This document shows positions 8,257-17,377 of a DNA stretch of 46,203 bases, one piece after another (the stretch's first letter is position 1; every line of letters begins with the position of its first letter). A program made the translations under genes and the position numbers. Origin of the DNA: Dehalococcoidia bacterium (GTDB taxonomy: Bacteria > Chloroflexota > Dehalococcoidia > Lucifugimonadales > Lucifugimonadaceae). A model generated the notes under the pieces. That model made no database searches. It was not told the DNA's origin and saw only the letters and a program-made list of their open reading frames with translations. The stretch lies in assembly GCA_022824185.1 (NCBI GenBank), contig JAJEAU010000005.1:1-46203 (forward strand), in the 5' to 3' direction.

Positions 8257-9280
8257 GCCACGTCACTTGGTTCCCTGTCCCGTCGTAATTCGTCGTTTCT
8301 CCGATGATCCAAGCATCGCTCAATTCAGAGAGCAGATTGGAAACTGCGTCAGGTTTGGCGCAGATGATCATTCCGACACCCATGTTGAAAACATTGAACA
8401 TCTCAGCATCGTCGATTTCGCCGTGATCTTGGATATATCCGAACAGCGGAGGCGGCGACCACGAATCGGCATCGAGAACGGCACCTACACCCGATCCCAA
8501 TGCCCGCGGCATGTTTTTCGCGAAGCTGCCCCCAGTGTTGTGAGCCAGGCTTTTGATGTTCGGGAGGACTGGTTTCAACAGCTTCAGATATGACATATGG
8601 GGCTCAAGCAATGCCTCGCCCAAGGTTCTCCCATCCCCGGGGACAACGTCATCGAGACCGCTCGGGTCATCATCCGTATTGAAAATCGATCTCACCAACG
8701 AGTAGCCGTTCGTGTGGAGCCCATTCGATGGCAAACCAATGAGAACATCACCGGGAACCGTCGTCTCAGGTTTCAACAACGCGTCTCGCCTGACGCGTCC
8801 GACAACAAATCCGACCAAGTCATAGTCGTCGCCATCGTAGATGCCGGGCAACGATGCCGTCTCGCCTCCGATCAAGGCGCAACCATTCTCGACACATGCT
8901 GCGGCCACACCAGTCAATAGTTCGGCGATCAGTTCCTCGTCATAGCCATTCAGTCCGATGTAGTCCAAGAAATACATCGGCTCCGCGCCTGCTGGCAAGA
9001 TGTCGTTGACGCAGTGATTCACAATATCGATGCCAACCGTGTCGTGGCGACCCACGGCCTGCGCGATCCTCAATTTAGTCCCGATTGAGTCGGTGCTGGA
9101 AACTGTCAGATAGTCGCTGCTCGGATCCAGATCGAACACACCGCCGAACGCGCCATGCAACGAGGCTACGCCATCGCCATAGGTGGATCTGGCGAAGTCT
9201 CCGATGCGGATTTTCGCTCGGGCTGCAGCATTCAAGTCCACCCCCGCTGCTGCGTACGCGTTAGCCGATACGTCCTTCAT
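8246..9280 (-). CDS. purM: Phosphoribosylformylglycinamidine cyclo-ligase (AIR synthetase)
   Basis: PurM uses ATP to close the imidazole ring of FGAM, giving AIR. The 344-residue protein has the family order: Y-A-A-A-G-V-D near the N-terminus, DSIGTKLRIA for ATP binding, GIDIVNHCVNDILPAGAEP, ALIGGETASLPGIY with the metal-binding D/E region, GLPSNGLHTNGYSLVR, HNTGGSFAKNMPRAL and the MGVGMIIC strand. It lies 13 bases after purF and overlaps purH by 11 bases, so purF-purM-purH form one operon. Confidence 0.97.
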   Translation of the reverse strand: MKDVSANAYAAAGVDLNAAARAKIRIGDFARSTYGDGVASLHGAFGGVFDLDPSSDYLTVSSTDSIGTKLRIAQAVGRHDTVGIDIVNHCVNDILPAGAEPMYFLDYIGLNGYDEELIAELLTGVAAACVENGCALIGGETASLPGIYDGDDYDLVGFVVGRVRRDALLKPETTVPGDVLIGLPSNGLHTNGYSLVRSIFNTDDDPSGLDDVVPGDGRTLGEALLEPHMSYLKLLKPVLPNIKSLAHNTGGSFAKNMPRALGSGVGAVLDADSWSPPPLFGYIQDHGEIDDAEMFNVFNMGVGMIICAKPDAVSNLLSELSDAWIIGETTNYDGTGNQVTWRGR

Positions 9281-9293
9281 TCCTAAGTAACGC

Positions 9294-10790
9294 TCAAGCG
9301 ACGCCCGCGGGTTCGGTGGCCAATCGATCCATGCGCAACTTGTCCATCTCTAACTGGACATCGATCGGATACTTGCCGGTGAAGCAACCCCGACAATACT
9401 CGTCTTTTTCCGCCGACACAGATTCCTCAAGACCCTCGAGACTCAGATACTTGAGGCTGTCCGCGTCGATGACCTCGCAAATCTCGTCAACGGTGCGGTT
9501 AGCCGCGATCAGCTGGTCTAGAGTCGCCATGTCGACGCCGAAGTGACACGTTGATATGATGGGCGGCGCCGCCACGCGGACGTGCACCTCCTTGGCTCCC
9601 GCGTCTCTCAGCATTCGAACGACGTGTCTCACAGTCGTGCTTCGGACAATCGTGTCATCCACCACCACGACGCGTTTGCCACTGATTATCTGCTTCATGG
9701 CGTTGAACTTCGTTCGAACGCCAATCTCTCGCATATATTGATCTGGCTGAATAAAGGTTCTGCCAACGTATCGGTTCTTGACCAGCCCCTCGGCGTAAGG
9801 GATGTTCGATTCCGCTGCATATCCCGCCGCGTGCGGTGTCGACGAGTCCGGAATCCCGACGACTAGATCAGCATCGATCGGATCCTCCCGATATGCGATC
9901 GCGCCCATCCGCATCCGGTTCTGGTACGCTAGGCTCCCGTCTAGGATGCTGTCAGGTCGCGCGAAGTAGATCTGCTCAAAAATGCACATCTTGTGGGCAT
10001 TCGACGCCTTCGGCCAGACCCAACTCTCGACCCCTTCGCGGTTAATCACCATTACCTCGCCGTGCTCCAGTTCGCGAACGAACTCTGCACCTAGATTGTC
10101 CAGTGCCGCAGTCTCGGAGGCGAATACCCATCCACCGTCCAATCGACCCAAGCACAACGGACGAACTCCCAGCGGATCACGGACAGCAATCAGTTCGTGT
10201 TTGGTCATCATGACCAGCGAGTAAGCGCCGCTGAGCATGGACATGACTTGGTCCGACACCTCGAACCAGTTGTCGCCTGGGGTTTTAGCGAACAGCTCCG
10301 CTATGACTTCGCTGTCGGAGCTGCCTGAAAACTCGCTGCCGTACTCCTCTCGGCAGAACTCACGCAACTGGAGCGCATTGATGACATTGCCGTTGTGACC
10401 CAAAGCTAATGCGCCACGAGGACCGTAAGCCATCAATGGTTGAGCGTTTTGGCGTCTATTCGATCCGGTCGTGGAGTACCGGGTATGAGCGATCGCAAGG
10501 TGCCCCGGCAACTTCAATAGATCGTCTTCCCCGAAAACTTGGGAAACCAGGCCGATCTCAGCCGTGACGTTCAACGATGATCCGTTGGATGCAGCGATAC
10601 CGGCGCTTTCTTGGCCTCGGTGTTGAAGTGCGAAAATGCCGAAGAAAGCGGCACGAGCGGCTTCGTGCTCGGGAATGTATGCACCGAATATGCCGCAGGC
10701 TTCCCGCGGCTTTTCGTCGCCGACGGCAACGCGTTCGGCTCCGTGTTTTAGTGATTCACGCAAATTCGGTGCAGTCGCAACGTGGCGCAA
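9294..10790 (-). CDS. purF: Amidophosphoribosyltransferase
   Basis: PurF is the committed step of purine synthesis: PRPP plus glutamine gives phosphoribosylamine. The 498-residue protein begins with a 31-residue propeptide followed by the nucleophile Cys32 in EACGIFG, as in the self-processing Bacillus-type enzymes. The Ntn glutaminase half contains LQHRGQESAGIA and TRYSTTG. The PRTase half has the PRPP loop VVVVDDTIVRSTT. Four cysteines at the positions of the Bacillus 4Fe-4S ligands are present: the one in CIFEQIYFARPDS, one in STCHFG, and the pair in YCRGC near the C-terminus. The start is TTG, preceded by AGGTGG. It heads purF-purM-purH. Confidence 0.97.
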   Translation of the reverse strand: MRHVATAPNLRESLKHGAERVAVGDEKPREACGIFGAYIPEHEAARAAFFGIFALQHRGQESAGIAASNGSSLNVTAEIGLVSQVFGEDDLLKLPGHLAIAHTRYSTTGSNRRQNAQPLMAYGPRGALALGHNGNVINALQLREFCREEYGSEFSGSSDSEVIAELFAKTPGDNWFEVSDQVMSMLSGAYSLVMMTKHELIAVRDPLGVRPLCLGRLDGGWVFASETAALDNLGAEFVRELEHGEVMVINREGVESWVWPKASNAHKMCIFEQIYFARPDSILDGSLAYQNRMRMGAIAYREDPIDADLVVGIPDSSTPHAAGYAAESNIPYAEGLVKNRYVGRTFIQPDQYMREIGVRTKFNAMKQIISGKRVVVVDDTIVRSTTVRHVVRMLRDAGAKEVHVRVAAPPIISTCHFGVDMATLDQLIAANRTVDEICEVIDADSLKYLSLEGLEESVSAEKDEYCRGCFTGKYPIDVQLEMDKLRMDRLATEPAGVA

Positions 10791-10880
10791 CGACCACCTG
10801 CATTAGCCCATCGACATCCGTGCACGTGCAAGTTCAATGTTAACGGTTAATTACTCGGGACGCGCACCTGACCTCGGAAA

Positions 10881-11873
10881 TCATACCGGCGGCACGACCC
10901 ATTCAGGTTGCTCGCCGCGTGCTACGCGTGCGACGTTGGCCAACGCATTCGCTGTCGCGTTGTGTTCCGACTCGAGTGCTCGAGTAGCCAGATGAGGCGT
11001 GACAACGACGTTGGGCAAGTTCGGCAGATCGTTGTCGGTCTCGATCGGCTCGACCTCCGTTACATCCAATCCAGCACCGAATATCTCGCCGTCTCGCAAG
11101 GCGCGTTTGAGCGCCGCTTCGTCGACGACTGGCCCGCGGCAAGTGTTGACCAAGATCGCGCTGTCTTTCATCGACGCAAACTCTCGATCTGACATCATGT
11201 GGCGCGTAGTTCGCTCGAGCGGCACGTGCAAACTGACGATGTCCGAGGTTTCAAGCAATTCGTCCAACTCGACAAAGGTCGCGCCGGCCGCCGTCGTGTA
11301 TTCATCGTCAAAGTCGACCGTGTCGTAATAGACGACCTCGCACTCCCAACCTTGGAGTCGCTTGGCGACGCGTGAGCCGATCCGCCCGAGGCCGACGATC
11401 CCGATGCGCTTGCCGACCAAAGTATGGAACTCCGTTCGGTCTCCGCCAACGCCTGCCATCCAAGTGCCGTTCTTGACCGATTCGATCTGTCGGTCCAATT
11501 TGCGTTCAATCGTGAGCATCAGCATTACAGCGTGCTCTGCAACCGCCACGGCATTGGCACCGCCGTTGTTCGACACTTGCACGCCGAGTTCCGCCAACGC
11601 GGCTTTATCCATCCAGTCTGTGCCGGCGCTGAATGTCTGGATCAACTTCAGGTTGTCCAGCTTCGAGATGAACTCGGTGTCGAATGTCCGCACGCCAGCA
11701 GGGATCAATGCAACGGCGTCTTGACACTCCTCCAGCACTTCTTCCCGAGGTTTATCCGAATCGACAAACTTGAGCTGAACCTCCGGGTACTTCGCGGCGG
11801 CTTCTTGAAGCTCGGCATTTCGCGTATTCGCTCGCCCATCTCCCATCGGACCCAGCAAAACCACTACGGCCAT
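10881..11873 (-). CDS. D-isomer specific 2-hydroxyacid dehydrogenase
   Basis: A 330-residue NAD-dependent dehydrogenase of the D-2-hydroxyacid family (which includes phosphoglycerate dehydrogenase, glyoxylate/hydroxypyruvate reductase and others). The Rossmann fingerprint GLGRIG lies near residue 165-170. The catalytic arginine is in VNTCRGPVVDE, the glutamate in VTEVEPIETD, and the histidine in VVVTPHLA. There is no C-terminal ACT domain, so it is not a classical long SerA. It is on the same strand as purF, 90 bases upstream, and divergent from thrB. The substrate is not determinable from sequence. Confidence 0.9.
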   Translation of the reverse strand: MAVVVLLGPMGDGRANTRNAELQEAAAKYPEVQLKFVDSDKPREEVLEECQDAVALIPAGVRTFDTEFISKLDNLKLIQTFSAGTDWMDKAALAELGVQVSNNGGANAVAVAEHAVMLMLTIERKLDRQIESVKNGTWMAGVGGDRTEFHTLVGKRIGIVGLGRIGSRVAKRLQGWECEVVYYDTVDFDDEYTTAAGATFVELDELLETSDIVSLHVPLERTTRHMMSDREFASMKDSAILVNTCRGPVVDEAALKRALRDGEIFGAGLDVTEVEPIETDNDLPNLPNVVVTPHLATRALESEHNATANALANVARVARGEQPEWVVPPV

Positions 11874-12083
11874 CGTTTTATCTCGACTTTCTTCTTAGTT
11901 AACTGACTTGTGGCACAACAAAAATCAGCGGTTCCAGAAACCGCGCTTAGGGTTGTCCACGAATAGCGGATTATACTAATTTCATAGTGCGCCCAAGGAT
12001 TTCTTCTCAACCTCCGCGCCATGGCATTTCGATAACCAAATATCCGCCCCTTTCCGGGAACGCCGACCCACGCCTGCGAACCG

Positions 12084-13025
12084 ATGCCCGAGCCATATCT
12101 CGAACGCGCGACCATCCGAGTCCCTGCGACCAGTGCAAACCTCGGCCCAGGATTCGATTGCATCGGAGTCGCCTTGGATCTCTGGAACGAAGCCACCGTC
12201 ACGCCAGGCGAAGCTAGTTTTGACATCAAGGGCTTTGGCGCCGATTCACTGCCACTAGACGGATCGAACGTCATCGCATCGAGCGCGGCGCGCGCATTCA
12301 GAGAACTTAGCGTCGATCCGATACCGTTGGCTTTCGAATGCGTCAACAATATCCCGCTGGCTCGCGGTCTCGGTTCGTCATCTGCTGCGACATTGACGGG
12401 CATTGCGGCGGCGTTCGCGTTTGCGGGTTTCGATGTCGCTGAAAGGGAAAACCAAGATCGGATCTTCGAGATCGCTGCTGATATTGAAGGCCATCCAGAC
12501 AACGTTGCTCCGGCCGTTTACGGCGGTTGCCAGATCGGTATTCATGTCGAAAACGGGCACCCAGAAAAAGATTGGATCGTCAGTCGAGTCGGCTCCACGG
12601 AAGACTTGAAGGCAGTGGTTTTCATCCCGGATTTCACGATGGCGACGGAAGAAGCTAGAGGGATATTGCCTGTCGAGGTGCCCCGTTCTGACGCGGTCTT
12701 CAACGTCGGTCGTGCCGCAATGCTCGTCCACGCGCTGGAAACACGGCGATGGGACTTGCTGAAGCACGCAACAGACGATCGCCTGCATCAACCCCAACGC
12801 ATCGAAAAACTGTTCCCTCGGTTCCGGCCGATCGCCCGTGGTGCCCTCGAGGCGGGTGCGCGTGGCGTGTTCCTGTCCGGTGCCGGCCCCTCAGTGTTGG
12901 CTCTGGCGACAGACCGTTTCATGACGATCTGTTACGAAATGTCTGAAAATGCCAGGAAAGCACAAGTCGAAGGTGAGGCAATCATCCTCGACATCGCACA
13001 AAAAGGAATTCAAATCTCCGACTGA
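12084..13025 (+). CDS. thrB: Homoserine kinase
   Basis: ThrB phosphorylates homoserine with ATP on the way to threonine (and, in some bacteria, methionine). The 313-residue protein is a GHMP kinase: ATSANLGPGFDCIGVAL at the N-terminus, the phosphate-binding motif PLARGLGSSSAA near residue 93-104, GHPDNVAPAVYGG, and the C-terminal GVFLSGAGPSVLAL. It is followed after 26 bases by lysC, which fits an aspartate-family operon. The ATG has no Shine-Dalgarno. The 210-bp divergent upstream region holds a 6-bp hairpin (around 11929-11945) of unknown role. Confidence 0.95.
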   Translation: MPEPYLERATIRVPATSANLGPGFDCIGVALDLWNEATVTPGEASFDIKGFGADSLPLDGSNVIASSAARAFRELSVDPIPLAFECVNNIPLARGLGSSSAATLTGIAAAFAFAGFDVAERENQDRIFEIAADIEGHPDNVAPAVYGGCQIGIHVENGHPEKDWIVSRVGSTEDLKAVVFIPDFTMATEEARGILPVEVPRSDAVFNVGRAAMLVHALETRRWDLLKHATDDRLHQPQRIEKLFPRFRPIARGALEAGARGVFLSGAGPSVLALATDRFMTICYEMSENARKAQVEGEAIILDIAQKGIQISD

Positions 13026-13051
13026 TTTCGGAAAGTTGTCTGATCGCTGCA

Positions 13052-14296
13052 ATGACAAAACGCAACCAACTGGTAGTGCAAAAATTCGGTGGCAGTTCAC
13101 TCGCTACGGAAGAGCTGTTGAGGAACGTCGCCAAGATCGTTTGCGAACGACGTGCCAAAGGGACCGACCTCGTCGTCTGTGTGTCAGCGATGGGCAACAC
13201 TACCGATGAGCTTCTCCAACTAGCGAATCGACTTTCAGGAGAACGCTCACCAAGTCCCCGCGAAACCGACGCGCTGATGTCGACAGGCGAACTCGTGACG
13301 GCCCCGCTGATGGGGATAGCGATACGCGGTTTGGGTCATGAGGCAATCAGTCTCAGCGGCAGGCAAGCTGGGATACGCACCGATGAAACCTACGGTTCGG
13401 CCCGGATTGCGAACATAGACCCTCAGCGTGTCTTAGATGAACTCGCTCGCGGCAAAATCGTGGTAGTCGCTGGGTTCCAAGGCCTGACGCAGGCCGGCGA
13501 CACGGCGACGCTGGGGCGTGGCGCTTCAGATTTGACGGCAGTCGCCATCGCCGCTGCTATCAACGCGGATGTATGCGAAATCTACACTGACGTCGACGGC
13601 ATCTTCACGGCAGACCCGAGACTGGTACCCGAAGCTCGAGTAATCCCGCATATCGGCTATGAAGAGATGCTTGAGATGGCTTCGCTTGGGGCCAAGATGA
13701 ACCCGCGTTCAATCGAGATGGCGGCGGTTCATAACGTCCCGATGCTCATTACTTCGACTTTCAACCCAAACGCGAGCGGCACTAGAATCGGCAACTTTGA
13801 GGACACAGACATCGACATGGAGATCAGCAAAAGCATTACCGGCGCACCCACGGAACGATCCATTGGTCGCGTAACTATGCAAGGCGTCGAAGATCGACCA
13901 GGCATCGCGGCATCAATCATGACTCCCCTTGCCGAGGCGGGCATCAACGTCGATGTCATTGTCCAAAACGTCTCATCCGATGGCCTCGCCGACATCTCGT
14001 TCACCGTCAAGGAAGAGAACCTCGTTCGCGCCGCGGAGATTACTTCCCAGAACACCGACGTCGACTTCGCCTCGATCGCCACCCGTGACGGTCTCGCAAA
14101 GGTCAGCGTTGTAGGCACGGGGATGAAAAACTCACCGGGTTACGCTGCTCGAATGTTTAGAGCGCTTGCGGACGCGGGCGTCAACATCGAGATGATCACA
14201 ACGTCGGAAATCCTAATCACCTGTATCGTCGAAGAAGCTCAACTCCAAGCCGCCGCAAACGCCGTCCATGCCGAATTCGATTTGGGGACCGTCTAG
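13052..14296 (+). CDS. lysC: Aspartate kinase (monofunctional, two ACT domains)
   Basis: Aspartokinase makes aspartyl-4-phosphate, the entry step for lysine, threonine and methionine. The 414-residue protein starts with VQKFGGSSLA (the KFGGTS-type phosphate motif), then VSAMGNTTDELL, the substrate S-T-G-E-L region, LGRGASDLTAVAIA, and the nucleotide site C-E-I-Y-T-D-V-D-G-I-F-T-A-D-P-R. C-terminal tandem ACT domains (about 265-410) begin with VTMQGVEDRPGIA and KVSVVGTGMKNSPG, the usual site of lysine/threonine feedback. There is no homoserine dehydrogenase fusion. It is 26 bases after thrB and 24 before the following GT2 gene. Confidence 0.96.
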   Translation: MTKRNQLVVQKFGGSSLATEELLRNVAKIVCERRAKGTDLVVCVSAMGNTTDELLQLANRLSGERSPSPRETDALMSTGELVTAPLMGIAIRGLGHEAISLSGRQAGIRTDETYGSARIANIDPQRVLDELARGKIVVVAGFQGLTQAGDTATLGRGASDLTAVAIAAAINADVCEIYTDVDGIFTADPRLVPEARVIPHIGYEEMLEMASLGAKMNPRSIEMAAVHNVPMLITSTFNPNASGTRIGNFEDTDIDMEISKSITGAPTERSIGRVTMQGVEDRPGIAASIMTPLAEAGINVDVIVQNVSSDGLADISFTVKEENLVRAAEITSQNTDVDFASIATRDGLAKVSVVGTGMKNSPGYAARMFRALADAGVNIEMITTSEILITCIVEEAQLQAAANAVHAEFDLGTV

Positions 14297-14320
14297 CGAA
14301 ACGCTTCGCGAACAGCACTC

Positions 14321-15079
14321 ATGTTGAACACGAAACAGATCAACATCCGCGGTGAATTTCGAGACGACATCACGGCAATCGTCGTAATCCCCACCTTCAA
14401 CGAAGCAGACAACATCCGCACGATCGTTGAGCAACTCTTCGAGCAGACCGTAGAAGGGCTCGCAATCCTTTTCGTCGACGATTCATCCCCCGACGGTACC
14501 GGCGAGATCGCTGACGCGCTGACCCGCGAGTTTGAGGGCCAAGTGGTCGTTGCACATCGAAGTGGCAAACTCGGGTTGGGTACTGCGTACATCGCCGGAT
14601 TCAACATTGCCCTGCAATCCGGAGCTACGTACATCGTTCAGATGGATTGCGACTTGTCCCATCCGCCTAGCGAGGTGCCGAGCATGATCGAGGCCCTCCG
14701 CAGCGCCGACGTCGTTGTCGGAACGCGCTACAGCGATGGCGGATCAGTAGACCCGAACTGGAAGATGTCTCGGGTGCTTCTAAGCAAGTGGGCGAATTTC
14801 GGCATCCGGGCGATCTTAGGATTAAAAGTCCACGACGCCACGGGCGGGTTCAAAGCATACCGACGCGAAGCCCTTGAAAAGGTCGGTTTGGATGACCTCA
14901 CAATCACTGGATTTGGTTTTCAGGCCGAAGTGGCATTCCGGACCCAAAAATACGGGTTGACCGTCAGCGAACATCCTTACACCTTCATGGAAAGGACCGC
15001 CGGAAAATCCAAGATGTCGATGCAGATTGCGATCGAAGCATTTTGGCGCCTCACGTTGCTGAGGATCAAATCACGATGA
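14321..15079 (+). CDS. Polyprenol (dolichol-phosphate) mannosyltransferase-like GT2
   Basis: A 252-residue soluble GT-A glycosyltransferase of the DPM1 group. It has AIVVIPTFNEADNI, FVDDSSPDGTGEIAD, the SGKLGLGTAYIAGF block, the metal-binding M-D-C-D-L-S-H-P-P (DxD) motif near residue 109-115, and the VVGTRYSDGG and D-A-T-G-G-F-K-A-Y-R segments. Enzymes of this type transfer mannose from GDP-mannose to a lipid phosphate for glycolipid or protein mannosylation. There is no C-terminal membrane extension. It follows lysC closely and has a paralogous counterpart of the other GT2 clade at 5864-6607. Confidence 0.88.
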   Translation: MLNTKQINIRGEFRDDITAIVVIPTFNEADNIRTIVEQLFEQTVEGLAILFVDDSSPDGTGEIADALTREFEGQVVVAHRSGKLGLGTAYIAGFNIALQSGATYIVQMDCDLSHPPSEVPSMIEALRSADVVVGTRYSDGGSVDPNWKMSRVLLSKWANFGIRAILGLKVHDATGGFKAYRREALEKVGLDDLTITGFGFQAEVAFRTQKYGLTVSEHPYTFMERTAGKSKMSMQIAIEAFWRLTLLRIKSR

Positions 15080-15188
15080 CGTATACCCATTGCGCTCAAA
15101 TTGGGATTTGCCTAGATCGCTGAACGGAACGAGAATAGGTTAGTTTGCGGTCGCCGTAAATCTCACCTCGACCAGCACCCGGTATCAG

Positions 15189-16211
15189 ATGAACACACCC
15201 GATTTCACCATCATTGGAGAGAACATCCACTGCACCCGCGTCGTGAAGCGCGGCGGCATCCGGGGGCACGTGTTCGATGACGGCACCGAAGCCGTCAAGT
15301 ACCGCACTGGCGGTGACCTCAATTTTGTGCGGGTCCCCGAACACTTCGAGAAAACGCAACCATACCAGCAGGGCAATCTGAAGCATTTCATGATCGCCGT
15401 CTGGAAAGGGGTCAACTGTGATGGCGAAGACGCCGCTGAGGGCGAACGATACATCACGTACGAAGTTGAACGACAGACAAAAGCTGGCGCGACTTTTCTC
15501 GATCTCAATGTCGATGAACTGTCGCATCGCATCAACGAACAGATCGAAGCGATGCGATGGTTAGTGCAGTTCGTCCAATCGGTTGCGGGCATCCCGCCGA
15601 GCATCGATTCGTCGAACTCTGAGATCATTCAAGCTGGTCTTGAGGCATACGGTGGATCGGCCGGTCGGCCGATGGTGAATTCGGTCGCTTTGGAAAGACT
15701 CGACACCTTGGATCTGATCGTCGAACACGGGGCCAAATGCATCATCTCGGCGGCGGCGGAAAGCGGTATGCCAGAAAACGCCGAGGAGAGGTTGGAGAAT
15801 GCTTCACGGGTAGTCGATGCAGCTACAGATCGTGGTATCGCCCTCGAGGACATGTACATCGATCCGCTGTTTTTCCCCGTATCGGTGGACAAGGCATATG
15901 GCCCTCACGCCCTTGAGGCGATTTCTATGCTGAGGCAACGGTTCGGTGAAGACGTTCACATCACGGGTGGCATGAGCAACGTATCGTTCGGGTTGCCCAA
16001 ACGCGCCTTGGTAAACGAAACGTTCGTCAAGCTGGCGGTTGAGGCCGGCGCAGATTCGGGTATCATCGATCCTATCCAAGTCAAAATCGATCGCGCTATG
16101 GCGCTCGACATGGATTCGCAGCGCGTCCGGTACGCCGTCGACCTCCTTGAAGGCAGAGACGATTTTGCGATGAACTACATCACCGCGTTCCGAAGCGGCG
16201 AACTTGACTAA
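15189..16211 (+). CDS. Pterin-binding methyltransferase family protein (methyl-THF:corrinoid-type)
   Basis: A 340-residue protein of the dihydropteroate synthase-like TIM barrel superfamily, closest by eye to methyltetrahydrofolate:corrinoid methyltransferases (MetH pterin domain, AcsE, MtrH-type). Supporting blocks are FTIIGENIHCTR at the N-terminus, AGATFLDLNVDE (the D-x-N pterin pocket strand), GIPPSIDSSNSEII, PMVNSVALE, MYIDPLFFPVS and HITGGMSNVSFGLP. No corrinoid-binding partner lies next to it, so the physiological methyl acceptor is open. It stands 109 bases after the GT2 gene and may have its own transcript; a weak TATCAG sits immediately before the ATG. Confidence 0.8.
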   Translation: MNTPDFTIIGENIHCTRVVKRGGIRGHVFDDGTEAVKYRTGGDLNFVRVPEHFEKTQPYQQGNLKHFMIAVWKGVNCDGEDAAEGERYITYEVERQTKAGATFLDLNVDELSHRINEQIEAMRWLVQFVQSVAGIPPSIDSSNSEIIQAGLEAYGGSAGRPMVNSVALERLDTLDLIVEHGAKCIISAAAESGMPENAEERLENASRVVDAATDRGIALEDMYIDPLFFPVSVDKAYGPHALEAISMLRQRFGEDVHITGGMSNVSFGLPKRALVNETFVKLAVEAGADSGIIDPIQVKIDRAMALDMDSQRVRYAVDLLEGRDDFAMNYITAFRSGELD

Positions 16212-16253
16212 CTCAACACGAACTCTCGCTCGTTTATCCCCATAAACTGGCTG

Positions 16254-16268
16254 CGTCTCTAGGAGACG
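16254..16268 (+). promoter_or_regulatory. Hairpin covering the ribosome-binding site of the first YihY gene
   Basis: CGTCTC (16254-16259) pairs perfectly with GAGACG (16263-16268) around a 3-nt loop. The right arm and loop contain AGGAG (16261-16265), the Shine-Dalgarno for the GTG start at 16275. The fold would hide the ribosome-binding site. No ligand or trans factor is evident. Confidence 0.4.
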
Positions 16269-16274
16269 ATCCGA

Positions 16275-17246
16275 GTGGCAGCAGTTCCCAATACTTCCTC
16301 ACAGTGGCACCCATTGAACCTGGTCAGGGAGTCGTTTTGGTTCGTTTACCACAACGTCAACGACTTCATGACTGTCAACGGTCACTACTTGGCTGCCGCG
16401 ATCGCGTTCTATGCGTTTTTGTCGATCTTTCCCCTTTCGATCGCGCTGATCACCCTTTGGAGGTTCGTTGTTGGATTGGAAGGGTTCGAGGATCGGCTGA
16501 TAACCGGAGTTGTCACTCAGATCCCCGTGTTGGCGGAAACTGAAGGACCGTCATTCCTAGAACGATTCATCCGTAACGTCAGCAACCAACCAGCGGTCAC
16601 CTCCAGTTTGACGGGGTTGACGTTGTTCATTGCCGGGATGGGTGTGTTCGGTTCAATTCGGAAAAGCGTGAATGTGATTTGGGGAATCCAACGGCCACGC
16701 CCCTTTTTGATCGAACGGGCCATCGATTTCATCATGATGGTGATTGCATCGTCGTTGCTGTTCTTGGCGATTGTGTTGTCCGCGATATTTTCGTTCATCC
16801 AAGAGATCGCTAGCCTGTTAGCCACGGAACGAACGCCGTTCGATCAGTGGTTCTTAGTCGTTGCTGGATACGTCGTGCCGTCTGCGATCACCTACATTGT
16901 TTTCGTCGTTGTTTACTGGTGGTTGCCCAACACCAAGGTCAAGTTCACCGACATCCTTGGCGTGGCGGCACTCGGGGCGATAGCGTTCGAGATTGCGAAA
17001 TACGTGTTCATATTTTTCCTGAGAAACTCCGGCGGGTTGTTAACTTCGATATACGGGAGCATCAGCACGATCATGATGTTCTTCCTGTTCGTTTACATCG
17101 AATCGATCATCTTACTCGCCGGCGCCTTGCTGTCTGCAAAATGGTCAAACTATCTGCGGATACGAGACCAGCGACGCCAAAACTCGATGTTGATCGCGAA
17201 CTTGCGGCGGATTAGCGAAACTGATGGCCGAGTGTTTTCTGCGTAG
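16275..17246 (+). CDS. YihY/UPF0761 family inner-membrane protein (first of two)
   Basis: A 323-residue integral membrane protein of the YihY/virulence-factor-BrkB family, whose function is unsettled (some members were once called RNase BN in error). The signature A-A-A-I-A-F-Y-A-F-L-S-I-F-P-L lies near residue 40-55, and about six hydrophobic segments follow, with the late motif Y-G-S-I-S-T-I-M-M-F-F-L-F-V-Y. The start is GTG at 16275, chosen because AGGAG precedes it by 9 nt. A close paralogue follows 131 bases downstream. The C-terminal 30 residues are basic and cytoplasmic. Confidence 0.88.
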   Translation: MAAVPNTSSQWHPLNLVRESFWFVYHNVNDFMTVNGHYLAAAIAFYAFLSIFPLSIALITLWRFVVGLEGFEDRLITGVVTQIPVLAETEGPSFLERFIRNVSNQPAVTSSLTGLTLFIAGMGVFGSIRKSVNVIWGIQRPRPFLIERAIDFIMMVIASSLLFLAIVLSAIFSFIQEIASLLATERTPFDQWFLVVAGYVVPSAITYIVFVVVYWWLPNTKVKFTDILGVAALGAIAFEIAKYVFIFFLRNSGGLLTSIYGSISTIMMFFLFVYIESIILLAGALLSAKWSNYLRIRDQRRQNSMLIANLRRISETDGRVFSA

Positions 17247-17377
17247 CGGCTCGTGCCGTCGTGGAGACGCCGGTTGTCGGATGCTCGAGGTAGTGTCAAT
17301 TTCCGATAAAGTATCTTAATTGCAGAATTTAGGACTGTTTAGCGGCGCGAAAAGCATTTCAACGAGATAATGTCATT

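Noticed and set aside
10791..10880. Purine riboswitch upstream of purF
   Set aside because: The 90-base gap lacks the conserved junction and loop-loop sequences of the purine riboswitch.
11950..11970. DnaA box in the gap between the hydroxyacid dehydrogenase and thrB genes
   Set aside because: TTGTCCACG has two mismatches to the consensus and stands alone; it is mentioned only with the skew observation and is not annotated as an origin.
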